From contig CALNZV010000008.1 of the NCBI GenBank assembly GCA_942491115.1, forward strand, positions 186,001 through 250,000: 64,000 nucleotides of DNA, written 5' to 3'. Source of the DNA: CALNZV01 sp942491115 (GTDB lineage Bacteria; Desulfobacterota; Desulfobacteria; Desulfobacterales; UBA5852). Below are positions 41,709-50,195 of this stretch, piece after piece (the stretch's first letter is position 1; every line of letters begins with the position of its first letter). The notes beneath the pieces were generated by a model. The model did not search any database and was not told where the DNA came from. It saw only the letters and a list, made by a program, of their open reading frames with translations. The translations under genes and the position numbers were made by a program.

Positions 41709-42368
41709 TCAAGCATCCACAGCCGTCTTGAAGGGATCGAGACCGACACGGTCAATGGTCTTTCCCAATCGTTCGCCCTTCTTGGCGCTCGCCACATAGC
41801 AGGCGATGACCCGATCCACGGCCTCCAGAACCCGATCGTCACCCAGTCCCGTCACCAGACTCTGGGCGATTCGGGGTTCGGCCCCCACGTTGCCTCCGAT
41901 CACCACCTGCCATCCGTCCTTTTTTCCGATCAGTCCGACGTCCCGCACCCATGACTCCGAGCAGCTCAGGTGGCAGCCGGAAACGGCCATCTTGAACTTC
42001 CCGGGCAACGTCTTGCCGTGGTAGCGGCCGTCCAGGGCCATCCCGATGCCGATGGCGTCCTGCTGACCCAGCCGGCAGTAAGTTATTCCCGGGCAAGCCC
42101 TTACACTGCGCACACACAGTCCGACGGCCGCCCCCTTGTCTAAGGCCAGTTCCTCCCAGACCGAATCGATGTCCCCTTCTTCGAGACCGATGATGGCGAT
42201 TCGTGTCGCCCCTGTGATCTTGATGGCCTGGGCCTTGTACTTCTCGGAAATATCGGCGATTTTTCTAAGCAGCGCCGGGGTTACCATCCCGCAGGGGATA
42301 TGGGGAGCAATGGCATAGGTTTTTTTATCCCGCTGCAGAATCGCTCCTTTCTCACCAATTTTAAGCAT
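41709..42368 (-). CDS. small siroheme/[4Fe-4S] nitrite-sulfite reductase-like protein
   Basis: About 219 residues from ATG 42368, with AAGGAGG upstream. It contains a ferredoxin-like half-domain and the complete siroheme-cluster motif: RACPGITYC (C-x5-C) and SGCHLSC (C-x3-C). This is the size of the low-molecular-weight, assimilatory-type sulfite reductases of sulfate reducers and related small siroheme proteins. It probably reduces sulfite or a related oxyanion, or acts as a redox or assembly partner. Start choice excludes an in-frame N-terminal extension to 42473 without a ribosome site. Confidence 0.87.
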   Translation of the reverse strand: MLKIGEKGAILQRDKKTYAIAPHIPCGMVTPALLRKIADISEKYKAQAIKITGATRIAIIGLEEGDIDSVWEELALDKGAAVGLCVRSVRACPGITYCRLGQQDAIGIGMALDGRYHGKTLPGKFKMAVSGCHLSCSESWVRDVGLIGKKDGWQVVIGGNVGAEPRIAQSLVTGLGDDRVLEAVDRVIACYVASAKKGERLGKTIDRVGLDPFKTAVDA

Positions 42369-42479
42369 TTTCTTCCTCCTTGATCCATGCGTCAATATAT
42401 AATGTGGCAGATCGCCTAAAATCCCGAGGCGGAACGACCATCCCCCACCGCCTTCAAACCTGGGCAACCACAATCGCTT

Positions 42480-42790
42480 CCGTTCTCATGGCGCCAATGC
42501 CCTGTCGAGCACCGCCATCGAGTGACCCACGGGCCAAAGGACATCTGGGGAAACTGGAGTCAGCAGCTCAGGCAATCCGTCAAGACGTCGTCGGGGGTCA
42601 TCCGTCTGATCTTTTCCATGACCGGCGTTCCGAGTAGAAGCCATGCATCGTGAAACTGGGTCTTATACCCCATATCCCCCCTCATTCCACAACAGTCAAT
42701 GGGGTCAATGGGCGATATTCCGGATTCTGGCAGGTGGATCTTATGGCGTCCTCTCACGACGCCGAACACTCCGGGCGCCCCCGGTCGTGA
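42480..42790 (-). pseudogene. CCG-domain (GlpC/HdrD-like) Fe-S protein remnant
   Basis: The minus strand encodes DCCGMRGDMGYKTQFHDAWL and VMEKIRRMTPDDVLTDCLSC, the last CCG domain of GlpC-like iron-sulfur subunits. The next codon is TGA where arginine is usual (DCLSC-R-LQF); translation past it gives LQFPQM, then a frame change is needed to read HSMAVLDRALA, matching the normal C-terminus. The N-terminal two-thirds of the gene are missing. So this is a 3' fragment with a nonsense mutation and a frameshift. Confidence 0.65.
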
Positions 42791-43081
42791 ATAAAAAAAT
42801 GAAATCTACCAAGACCTCGACATGGATGTCAATCAGTGGTGCAAACCCATACTGTCGGTGGACGACCGCCACTGGAGGGGAGTGCCGGAGCCGATCCGTC
42901 GTCACCACGGCCAAAGAACGGCTGTCCCGTCCCATCCGAGGTTGACATTTGGCTTTCCATCGACCACTTTTCCCCTGGGTGAGCCTGATGTCGAGGGGTG
43001 ACTTGCCTCGACGACCGGAACGACCCACCCCTCTTCCCGTTGCCGATGCCATAACAGACCCCGAACCGCAGGAGGACAAAC
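42791..43081. other. gap with no supported gene
   Basis: Several overlapping short frames exist but none has protein-like composition. A GAGG-type ribosome site at its end belongs to the DVU0772-like gene. It may include further unrecognisable remains of the GlpC-like gene. Confidence 0.4.
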
Positions 43082-43435
43082 ATGCTAACATTGGAAGAAC
43101 TGAAAACCGAATCCGATCTGATCAACGAGATCAGTTGGGACCTGGGGCCCGAAGAGGCCGTCAAACTTTACCTGGAGTGGGGCAACACCGATTGGGGCAG
43201 CGGTAAATACGTGATTCGATCCAAATCCGATTTTTCGACGTATTTTGTGGTCAATTGCTGGAGCAAACCCTATTTCATCTATCTGATTCGGCGAAATTCG
43301 GAAGAAGCATTAGAACTGGCCAGATTCCAGCTGCCATCGCAATTCGAAAGAGATGTGTGCGAGTTGAAGGGTATTTACAGCCTCGATGACGACCTCAAAG
43401 CCTGGCTCAAACGAGAGCTGGGCGCAGACCAATAA
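43082..43435 (+). CDS. DVU0772-family protein
   Basis: A 117-residue soluble protein (MLTLEELKTESDLINEISWD...) with PEEAVKLYLEWGNTDWGSGKYVIRS and YFIYLIRRNSEEALELA. It resembles the uncharacterised family named after DVU0772 of Desulfovibrio vulgaris, which is common in sulfate reducers. AGGAGG lies 6 bases before the ATG. No signal peptide or cofactor motif. The role is unknown, but it supports the taxonomic placement. Confidence 0.82.
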   Translation: MLTLEELKTESDLINEISWDLGPEEAVKLYLEWGNTDWGSGKYVIRSKSDFSTYFVVNCWSKPYFIYLIRRNSEEALELARFQLPSQFERDVCELKGIYSLDDDLKAWLKRELGADQ

Positions 43436-44787
43436 TGCCACGAGCCCTCTGGGAACAACCGTTGCCCTAATGGACACCAAGGCCGCAGGGAAGAGGACGG
43501 CGTGAGCGTCAGCCCACTCTCGGCAGGGAACCCTTCGCTTCTCGACACAACGTCCGCCGGGAACCCGCCCGTCAACTCGAGAAGGGAGATGTCGGATTGT
43601 CCATGACCGGTTTTTTCATCAGCTGAATCCCCCGCTCGTCAGCCGCCCGATTCGAGTCGGCCAGCCGGGATCCGTAAGGGGTTCAGCAGAAAAAACTTCT
43701 GGAAATCCTGTCCAAGAACGCCGATACCGATTCCGGCAGGCGCCCCACAGAAAGCCGATGCAAAGGCACAAAGCAACGATCCTTGGACCGCTTCCGGTGT
43801 TCTTACCGCGATTCCCAGTGGCCATTGTCACCTCCATCAATTATGGCTCGGCATACGCCGGATGCCCAACTGCCGGCAGCAAAATCCCTCCGCCCAAAAG
43901 AACACGTCATCTCCCGGTCGGAGATAAAGGGCATTGCTGCGGCTGAAAAAAACGTCGTGCCAATCGATGGGATCCCACCAGAAGAGAAGATCTTCGGCCG
44001 CTTAGAAACACCGCAGGCCTGCTGGTAATCACCGTTCCCCCCGGTGTTCCAAGGGCGATGACATCCCCGGATTCCAGAACCATTTCCTGATCACCGATTC
44101 CAAGGGCGCTGTCCGCCCTATGGCGCCGCCAACGGCAGGCATCCGCATCCCAGGGTCCCAGGGCTCGATATAGTGCCTCGTTGCCGGTAAGGCAGGGGTC
44201 CGGGGTCGAGCCGGAATTCGGCCGCTTCATCCACAGTCAAAAAGGCCCCGGCAGGAGTCGCCGGTTGAGGTTATCAGGGTCCCGAGGGTCGGGTTTGACG
44301 ATCGGCATCCCGCACAGCCCTGGGAAAAAGGAAGGATCGAGACGAGACCCAATAGAATCGACCCCGTGTGCTTCCGGCACCAAGGTCTGAAACGGCGGTC
44401 ACGGGCAATCGACACCGTGGGTGTCACCCTTTTTGCCCTACCGGCGGCATCATATCGCAGACGGGGGCGGTTTGGGCGCCTTTCCGATACGGAGGGTAAT
44501 GACGGTACCGTCTGCGGTGAACAGATGAAAACGGTTGAGCAAGAAGAAATCGAATCCTTTGGGAAAGTGGTGCCCACCCGCCATATGCGGCCCTCCTTCG
44601 CTCGTCACTAGCGGTAACCATGGGCTGACCTGGTTCTGGGAAAATGGGTGTAACCCATTGGCGGCCGGCAACGACCATACATTCAGAGGGATGCTCACTG
44701 CCGAGGGAGTCGAATTCTCCCCTCCTGACCTCTGACCATCGAAAGATGGACTACCCAACAACCGCAGTAGAGAGAGGAGTTGTCGAT
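43436..44787. other. 1.35-kb gene-poor region with decayed sequence
   Basis: No intact gene is supported. The minus strand carries fragments resembling a helix-turn-helix and a hydrolase or binding-protein motif (44035-44270, listed separately). Elsewhere only short unrelated open frames are present. With the GlpC-like remnant nearby, the whole 42.5-44.8 kb stretch looks like a graveyard of deleted genes. Confidence 0.55.
44035..44270 (-). pseudogene. decayed gene fragment (HTH_17-like and unidentified part)
   Basis: On the minus strand one frame reads AFLTVDEAAEFRLDPGPLPYRQRGT, close to the excisionase-type helix-turn-helix pattern 'LTVDEAAEYLRLSxxTLYR' with one residue missing. In another frame about 30 codons on it reads GDQEMVLESGDVIALGTPGG, which resembles fumarylacetoacetate-hydrolase-type 'LxPGDVIxTGTPAG'. 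The two are in different frames, so at least one frameshift exists, and they may derive from different genes. Confidence 0.35.
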
Positions 44788-45288
44788 ATGAAACGATATG
44801 GGTTTCGTTGGATATGGATCGTGACGGTCGGTCTGTCGATGGCCGTTTTGCTTAGCGTCAATGGATTTGCCTTCGGACCCGGACATGGGCACCGGGACGT
44901 CGGATTCGGGGGCCTGAAGATGCTAATGAATCTTGATCTTTCCGTGGATCAGAAGTCCCAGATCAAAACCATCCTGGATCAGAACCAGGAGGAGCAGGAT
45001 CGCCTCCGGGATCAGGTACGTATCGCCCGGGACGTATTCCAAGACGCCGTGGAACATGAACCCCTCAATGATCAGCAGATCCGTGAGGCTTTTCGGGCAA
45101 TGAGTCCTGCCATGGAAGAGATGGCGGTCTTCCACACCCGCCTTCGCACGGAGCTGATGGAAGTCTTGACGGCGGATCAACTCCAGGGCCTGGAAGCCCG
45201 GCGGGCCGAAAAGCGAAACCGCCATGAGGATCACCGCGGATACCGAAAAGCCATTCTGAATGCCTGGCTCTCCTCGGATACCGATTGA
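44788..45288 (+). CDS. Spy/CpxP-family periplasmic protein 1
   Basis: About 166 residues from ATG 44788 with GAGAGGAG upstream. A signal peptide (MKRYGFRWIWIVTVGLSMAVLL...FAFG) is followed by a helical domain with the LTxxQ-type motifs: MNLDLSVDQKSQIKTILDQ and EVLTADQLQGLEARRAEK. Such proteins are periplasmic chaperones or metal-responsive sensors. It lies 181 bases upstream of an ECF sigma/anti-sigma pair that is followed by a second protein of the same type. Confidence 0.85.
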   Translation: MKRYGFRWIWIVTVGLSMAVLLSVNGFAFGPGHGHRDVGFGGLKMLMNLDLSVDQKSQIKTILDQNQEEQDRLRDQVRIARDVFQDAVEHEPLNDQQIREAFRAMSPAMEEMAVFHTRLRTELMEVLTADQLQGLEARRAEKRNRHEDHRGYRKAILNAWLSSDTD

Positions 45289-45469
45289 ATCAACCCGGCG
45301 TCCCCTTCCCGGCACCCCTTCGATGGATCGCCCCTGCCGGGGAGTGGACGACATCAATCGATGCCGAACGGGGTATTGCCGTCACCGTCGTTGGCGGATA
45401 TGATGACAGAGGGTCAGTTAGCAACCACACGGGGAGCGGATCCGGACGACCGGATGGGGCGCGCGCGAC

Positions 45470-46093
45470 GTGACCGCTGACCGGCCCTCCCCTATCACCG
45501 GGACGACGCCTGTGGCGGATCAAACGGATGCGGATATCATACAACGGGTTCTGGACGGAGATGCCGATGAATTTTCCCTACTCATGGAACGCTATCAGGG
45601 CCCGGTGTTAACTATCGTCAAAAAACGCGTTCCCCGAGGGCATATCGAAGACGTGGCCCAGGACGCATTCGTCAGGGCCTTCCAATCCCTCAACGGCATC
45701 AAGGACCGTGAGCGTTTCAAACCCTGGATTTCAAGTATCGCCGTCAGAGCCTGTTATGATTTCTGGAGAAAGGTCTACCGAAACCGGGAGACCCCCGAAA
45801 GCGACTTGTCGACCGAGCATCGGGACTTTTTAAACCGGCACCTGGCGGACGCAGCAGCTGCCCGGTGGGCCCAAGCCGGAAGATGCGCCGAGGCCCGGGA
45901 CATTCTCGACTGGGCCCTGGACCGGCTATCCCCCGGAGACCGGGCGGTGCTGGAGTTGATCTATCTGGACGGATATAGCGGCAAAGAAGCCGCATCAATG
46001 CTGGGCTGGAGCGTGGCCAACATCAAGATCCGTGCATTCAGATCCAGGAAAAAACTGGAAAAACTGCTGATCCGACGGGAGCGCAACCCATGA
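45470..46093 (+). CDS. ECF-type sigma factor
   Basis: A 207-residue sigma-70 ECF protein. Region 2 contains YQGPVLTIVKKRVPRGHIEDVAQDAFVRAFQSL and FKPWISSIAVRACYDFWRK; region 4 contains LSPGDRAVLELIYLDGYSGKEAASMLGWSVANIKIRAFRSRKKL. The start is uncertain: GTG 45470 or GTG 45512, neither with a strong ribosome site. It overlaps the next gene by four bases. By gene order it should control the flanking Spy-like genes in response to an envelope or metal signal. Confidence 0.9.
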   Translation: MTADRPSPITGTTPVADQTDADIIQRVLDGDADEFSLLMERYQGPVLTIVKKRVPRGHIEDVAQDAFVRAFQSLNGIKDRERFKPWISSIAVRACYDFWRKVYRNRETPESDLSTEHRDFLNRHLADAAAARWAQAGRCAEARDILDWALDRLSPGDRAVLELIYLDGYSGKEAASMLGWSVANIKIRAFRSRKKLEKLLIRRERNP

Positions 46094-46413
46094 CTCTCCC
46101 CCATCACAAAGCCGACACACTCAAACGGCTTCTTCGAGGGGCCTACCAAGAGCGGGAAAACCAGACCGTCGGAGACGATTGGCAGGAATCCACCATGGCG
46201 CGGATTCGGGCTCTGACTCCCGGTAATCCACCGATGTCGTTGCCCATGGCTATAGGCCTGTTGACCTGGCGGCTGGCGCCCGCCGCCGGCGCCCTTGTTA
46301 TCCTACTGATCGTCATACTGGCAACCACCGATTTACCGCCGGCAGCCCATATGTATCAACTCATGATCGATGACTTCGAGTCTTCGGAGATGGTGACGCT
46401 GCTGGCTCTTTAG
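46090..46413 (+). CDS. small membrane anti-sigma factor-like protein
   Basis: A 107-residue protein overlapping the ECF gene as ATGA. A cytoplasmic basic N-terminal region (KADTLKRLLRGAYQERENQ...DDWQESTMARIRAL) is followed by one membrane helix (APAAGALVILLIVILATT) and a short outer tail. The topology and position match small anti-sigma factors such as those of cnr-type metal systems. No zinc-binding motif is present. The assignment is by context. Confidence 0.7.
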   Translation: MTLPHHKADTLKRLLRGAYQERENQTVGDDWQESTMARIRALTPGNPPMSLPMAIGLLTWRLAPAAGALVILLIVILATTDLPPAAHMYQLMIDDFESSEMVTLLAL

Positions 46414-46681
46414 CCCGGATATGTCACGTGTTGGCGGCGTTCATCGGCCAGGCATTCAAGGGCGCCGCCGACCGTTGGTACTGCAAGCCCTTGATCACGT
46501 CGCATATGGAAGCCTCCGACGCGCCCCCAGGGGGACTATTTTTGGGGGGTTTTGCCATTCCGCCGGGGGACAAACGGCTCCCGGGGCTCTGCTACCGAAA
46601 CAGGCGATAAGCATTAGATATCATATATTATTTTGACATTTAAAAACAATTTTCATGAACTATTCGGGTTAGGACGACAAG

Positions 46682-47119
46682 ATGAACAAATGGAAATTGA
46701 TCGCCGGCGTTGTTCTGGTATTTGTCCTCGGTGCCCTTGCCGGCATCGTCGGCACAGGTATCTTCATCAGGCACCATCCTGCTTTCCCCCCAAAGGATCC
46801 CGCTCATCGCAAAGAGATGATCATGAAACGGTTGACCGACAGGCTGGACCTCAACCCTGCCCAGCGGGATCAAGTGGAGGCCATCGTCGACCGTTTCCAG
46901 AAACGGATGCGCCGTCAGTTTCAGGTTCAGCACCGGGAGAGGCGAAAATTCATCGAAGAAGGGTTTCTGGAGATTCGAGCGCTTCTCCGTGCCGATCAAA
47001 TGAAGAAACTCGATGTGCTGAAGGCGGAGATGGATGAGCGCCACAAAAACAGGCAGCGGCGGTGGTTCGGCAATCACCGTCTCAATCCTCCCTTGACACC
47101 GCCGCCGTTACCGGAGTGA
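46682..47119 (+). CDS. Spy/CnrX-like periplasmic sensor protein 2
   Basis: A 145-residue protein with an uncleaved-looking N-terminal helix (KLIAGVVLVFVLGALAGIVGTGIF) and a helical outer domain (LTDRLDLNPAQRDQVEAIVDRFQKRMRRQ, then LLRADQMKKLDVLKAEMDERHKNRQRR). The HHP and histidines near the end could bind metal. This is the heavy-metal-resistance CnrX/ZraP/Spy type. Together with the preceding anti-sigma and ECF sigma it resembles a sigma-antisigma-sensor unit. A TTGACA box at 46633-46638 may give it its own promoter. Confidence 0.8.
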   Translation: MNKWKLIAGVVLVFVLGALAGIVGTGIFIRHHPAFPPKDPAHRKEMIMKRLTDRLDLNPAQRDQVEAIVDRFQKRMRRQFQVQHRERRKFIEEGFLEIRALLRADQMKKLDVLKAEMDERHKNRQRRWFGNHRLNPPLTPPPLPE

Positions 47120-47211
47120 ACCGCGTCGGTCGACAGTCTTCTCAAATCCGCGGCGTCCGGTGGCCAATGCTTTCCGTTTTATATTAACCCGCTAATGGCA
47201 ACGATTTCAAA

Positions 47212-47241
47212 TTGACGGACCTTCACTTTTTGCGGTAAGGT
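47212..47241 (+). promoter_or_regulatory. candidate sigma-70 promoter of the multiheme cytochrome
   Basis: TTGACG (47212-47217), an 18-base spacer and TAAGGT (47236-47241), about 140 bases before the cytochrome ATG. The -35 is good and the -10 is weak. No operator is obvious nearby. Confidence 0.3.
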
Positions 47242-47379
47242 TTGCTCCGAGCGATCCCATCTCCCCCCGACATCTGCCAATGAGCTAAGCGTCTTCTGTC
47301 CACATCTCCTCTACCTGCCGGTCCTCAATCCCATTTGTGTATATCTTAGGCTGCTGAATCCTAACGAAAGGAGAAGCGC

Positions 47380-49905
47380 ATGGGAACCCACTGGTGGAAG
47401 CGTCAGCCAGCGGCATGGATGGGTGTTGTCTTCATCGTCGTCATGCTCTTGCCTCCCGGCCTCTGGGCCGCCTCACCGGTCACGGCCATGGATCCGGCCG
47501 CCTACCCTGCCCCAAACACCGGCTGCATGGCCCCCGGAAAGTGCCACGGGGGGATCGAACCCATCCGCGCCCACGATTCCGGCATGGCCAAGCAGATCTA
47601 CGACATGGGGGCCGGACTGGGAGACCCCAACGGCTGCGTGGTCTGCCACGGCGGCAACCCAATAGAAGAAAAGGACGCCAAGATCGCCCATTCGGGGGCG
47701 CCGCAAGGCAGCACACTTACCACCTTCGTCGTGCATTCAGGGTCCGTCTGGGTCAACGAGAAAATCTGCGGCCAGTGTCATAAGAACTACACCTACGCCC
47801 AGTTCCGCTCCATCATGCAGACCGAAGCGGGTAAGATCCAGGGAGCGCTTTGGGGCTGGGGACCGGCCAGCACGGGCTATGCCAAGAAATACGGCAACTA
47901 CGACGTGGACGACCCCGACGGCCCGGTCCCGGTGTTCGGGACTCCCGCCTACAAGGACTATACCCAAACGCTCATGGAGTCCTATCCGGACAACTTCCCC
48001 ACCTCCCTTCAACAGGTGCCCGCCACCGATCTGGACAGCCTGAAGGACAAGCCCTGGGAGGCCATCTACACCTATCTCCGCACCGACTGCCAGCGTTGCC
48101 ACGTCGGGGTCAAGGGCCGGGACAAGCGCGGCGACTTCCGGGGCATGGGCTGTGCCGCCTGCCACATCCCATACAACAACGCGGGGCTTTACGAAGGCGG
48201 TGATCCGACGGTGAAGCGCGACGAGACCGGCCACGCCATGGTTCACTCCATCCAATCGTCCCGGAAGGCCAAGGTAGTGGTCAACGGGATCGCCTATTCG
48301 GGCATTCCCCACGAAACCTGCGTGTCCTGCCACAATCGTGGCAAGCGGATTGGGGTCTCCTATCAGGGCCTGATGGAGTTCCCCTACGGCAGCCCCTATA
48401 ACGCGAAGGGCGAAAAGCAACCCAAACTTCACACCAAATTCTACCAATTCATCAAAGACGACGTCCATCACCGGCTGGAATCCCGGGAAGGCAACCCACA
48501 AGGCGGACTGCTCTGCCAGGACTGCCACAGCACCACATCCATGCACGGAAACGGCAATATCACCGGAACCCTTCTGGCCAACGTGGAAATCGAATGCTCG
48601 GACTGCCACGGTACGGCCTCCCAATACCCATGGGAGCTGCCCCTCGGTTGGGGGGACGAATTCGGCAACACCCCGGACATGGGAGATCCTCGGGGCATGG
48701 CCACGGAGCCGCTGCCCACCCACAGCCGCTTCAGCGTGACCTACGAGGCCAAGGAAGGCTATCTCCTCACCACCCGGGGCAATCCCTTCAACAATGTGGT
48801 CCGTGACGGGGACAAGGTGGTGGTTCATTCGGCCTCCGGACTGGACTTCGAGGTGCCAACCCTGAAATCCCTGGCCCTTGCCCGGAAATGGAAAAATCCG
48901 GCCAGAGCCGTATCGGCCAAAATACAGGCTAAAAAGCACATGGAAACCGTGGAGTGCTACGGCTGCCATTCATCCTGGGCTCCTCAATGCTACGGCTGCC
49001 ACGTCAAGGTGGATTTTTCGGGAGACCAAAAGGCCACCGACTGGATCGCCGCCGGAAGCACCCACTTCGACAACGGCCATACCGCAGAATCCATGCGGGG
49101 CGTCACCCCTCCGGTGGCACCCGGGGTGGCCTTCGGAAAGACCAGTGAAAACCGCTCCTATCTGCGGTGGGAGGATCCGGTTCTTGGGATCAACGGAGAA
49201 GGGCGGGTCAGCCCGATCATCCCCGGCTGCCAGCAGATCACCTCCGTGGTCGCCCCGGATGGTGAACTGCTGGTCCACAATAAAATATGGCGGACCCCCA
49301 AAGGACTGGAAGGCGGTGGGGACACAGGCCAGAGAAGCCTCGACATGGCCCCGGCCGCCCCCCACACCGTGGACTGGCGGGCCCGGGAGTGCACCTCCTG
49401 CCACGCCCAGGCCAAGGCCCTGGGCTACGGCACCCACGACGGCCGCTATCTCCAGGGTTACGCCGACGGGATTTACGTGGACATCATGAACGAGAAAGGC
49501 GAGCTGGTCACCAAAACCGCCCAGTACCAGATCAGCCCGGTGCCTGACCTCTCCATGGACCTTGACAATGTGGTGAACCGGGAAGACGCCCAACTTCAGA
49601 CGGTGGGCCACCACTGGCCCCTGGACGGCCCCCTCCCGAAAGAAATCAGGGAGAACATGGAGCGCCAGGGCGTTTGCCTGTCCTGCCACCAAGAGATCCC
49701 CGAGGGCCGATTCGTCTATCGGATCATCTCCACGGTGGGCGACGCCCTGGGGATGATTCCCGCCACCGATGCCGAACACCAGAAGCTGGTCGGCAAGGCC
49801 ATGTTTATCGCGGCCAATCTTCAGATTTTCGGGCCGATCGTGGCCGTCATCGTTGTAATCTTGTTTATCGTCTTGTTGAGAAGACGGAAAGCGCCCGACG
49901 CCTGA
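47380..49905 (+). CDS. large multiheme c-type cytochrome (11 CxxCH) with C-terminal membrane anchor
   Basis: An 841-residue protein with AAAGGAG before the ATG, a signal peptide (to about residue 31, LWAAS) and eleven CxxCH motifs (CVVCH, CGQCH, CQRCH, CAACH, CVSCH, CQDCH, CSDCH, CYGCH twice, CTSCH, CLSCH). An additional CMAPGKCH near the N-terminus has five residues between the cysteines. A final membrane helix (FGPIVAVIVVILFIVLL) with a basic tail anchors it, hemes outward. It should carry electrons between the quinone pool and periplasmic acceptors. It is followed by a strong hairpin and appears to be transcribed alone. Confidence 0.92.
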   Translation: MGTHWWKRQPAAWMGVVFIVVMLLPPGLWAASPVTAMDPAAYPAPNTGCMAPGKCHGGIEPIRAHDSGMAKQIYDMGAGLGDPNGCVVCHGGNPIEEKDAKIAHSGAPQGSTLTTFVVHSGSVWVNEKICGQCHKNYTYAQFRSIMQTEAGKIQGALWGWGPASTGYAKKYGNYDVDDPDGPVPVFGTPAYKDYTQTLMESYPDNFPTSLQQVPATDLDSLKDKPWEAIYTYLRTDCQRCHVGVKGRDKRGDFRGMGCAACHIPYNNAGLYEGGDPTVKRDETGHAMVHSIQSSRKAKVVVNGIAYSGIPHETCVSCHNRGKRIGVSYQGLMEFPYGSPYNAKGEKQPKLHTKFYQFIKDDVHHRLESREGNPQGGLLCQDCHSTTSMHGNGNITGTLLANVEIECSDCHGTASQYPWELPLGWGDEFGNTPDMGDPRGMATEPLPTHSRFSVTYEAKEGYLLTTRGNPFNNVVRDGDKVVVHSASGLDFEVPTLKSLALARKWKNPARAVSAKIQAKKHMETVECYGCHSSWAPQCYGCHVKVDFSGDQKATDWIAAGSTHFDNGHTAESMRGVTPPVAPGVAFGKTSENRSYLRWEDPVLGINGEGRVSPIIPGCQQITSVVAPDGELLVHNKIWRTPKGLEGGGDTGQRSLDMAPAAPHTVDWRARECTSCHAQAKALGYGTHDGRYLQGYADGIYVDIMNEKGELVTKTAQYQISPVPDLSMDLDNVVNREDAQLQTVGHHWPLDGPLPKEIRENMERQGVCLSCHQEIPEGRFVYRIISTVGDALGMIPATDAEHQKLVGKAMFIAANLQIFGPIVAVIVVILFIVLLRRRKAPDA

Positions 49906-49942
49906 TCAAGCAGGGCAATGCTCGTCGGTCCTGGAACTGTCG

Positions 49943-49975
49943 AACGGCCATTCACCTCCCCGGTGGATGGCCGTT
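49943..49975 (+). terminator. hairpin terminator after the multiheme cytochrome
   Basis: AACGGCCAT (49943-49951) pairs exactly with ATGGCCGTT (49967-49975), and within the loop CACC pairs with GGTG, leaving TCCCC. This gives a 13-bp stem with one mismatch, 37 bases after the cytochrome stop. The run of T after it is short, so it may work as a weak terminator or as 3'-end protection. Confidence 0.6.
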
Positions 49976-50195
49976 TCACTTCCCCAGGCACCTTCAACCG
50001 GTCAGAATCCACCAGCTGCGGCCCGGAGAAGAGAATGGGAGCAACAGACCGCCCTAGAAAAAGCCATTGCCTGCCCATACCAAACTAATGTAGTCCACGA
50101 TACCGCCCTGACGCCGGAAGCGGCCGCCGGCTAATGGCTATTGACTATCAAAGGACGGGGCCGTAGCGTTGGCGTCAAATCGGACACAGGATCTA

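Noticed and set aside
44035..44100. Fumarylacetoacetate hydrolase gene suggested by 'VLESGDVIALGTPGG'
   Set aside because: The preceding part matches a helix-turn-helix better and lies in another frame; no other FAH motif is present, so only an unidentified remnant is reported.
46428..46610. 60-codon frame between the anti-sigma and the second Spy-like gene
   Set aside because: It starts with a rare codon without ribosome site and has no recognisable motif; could be a remnant, but there is too little to call.
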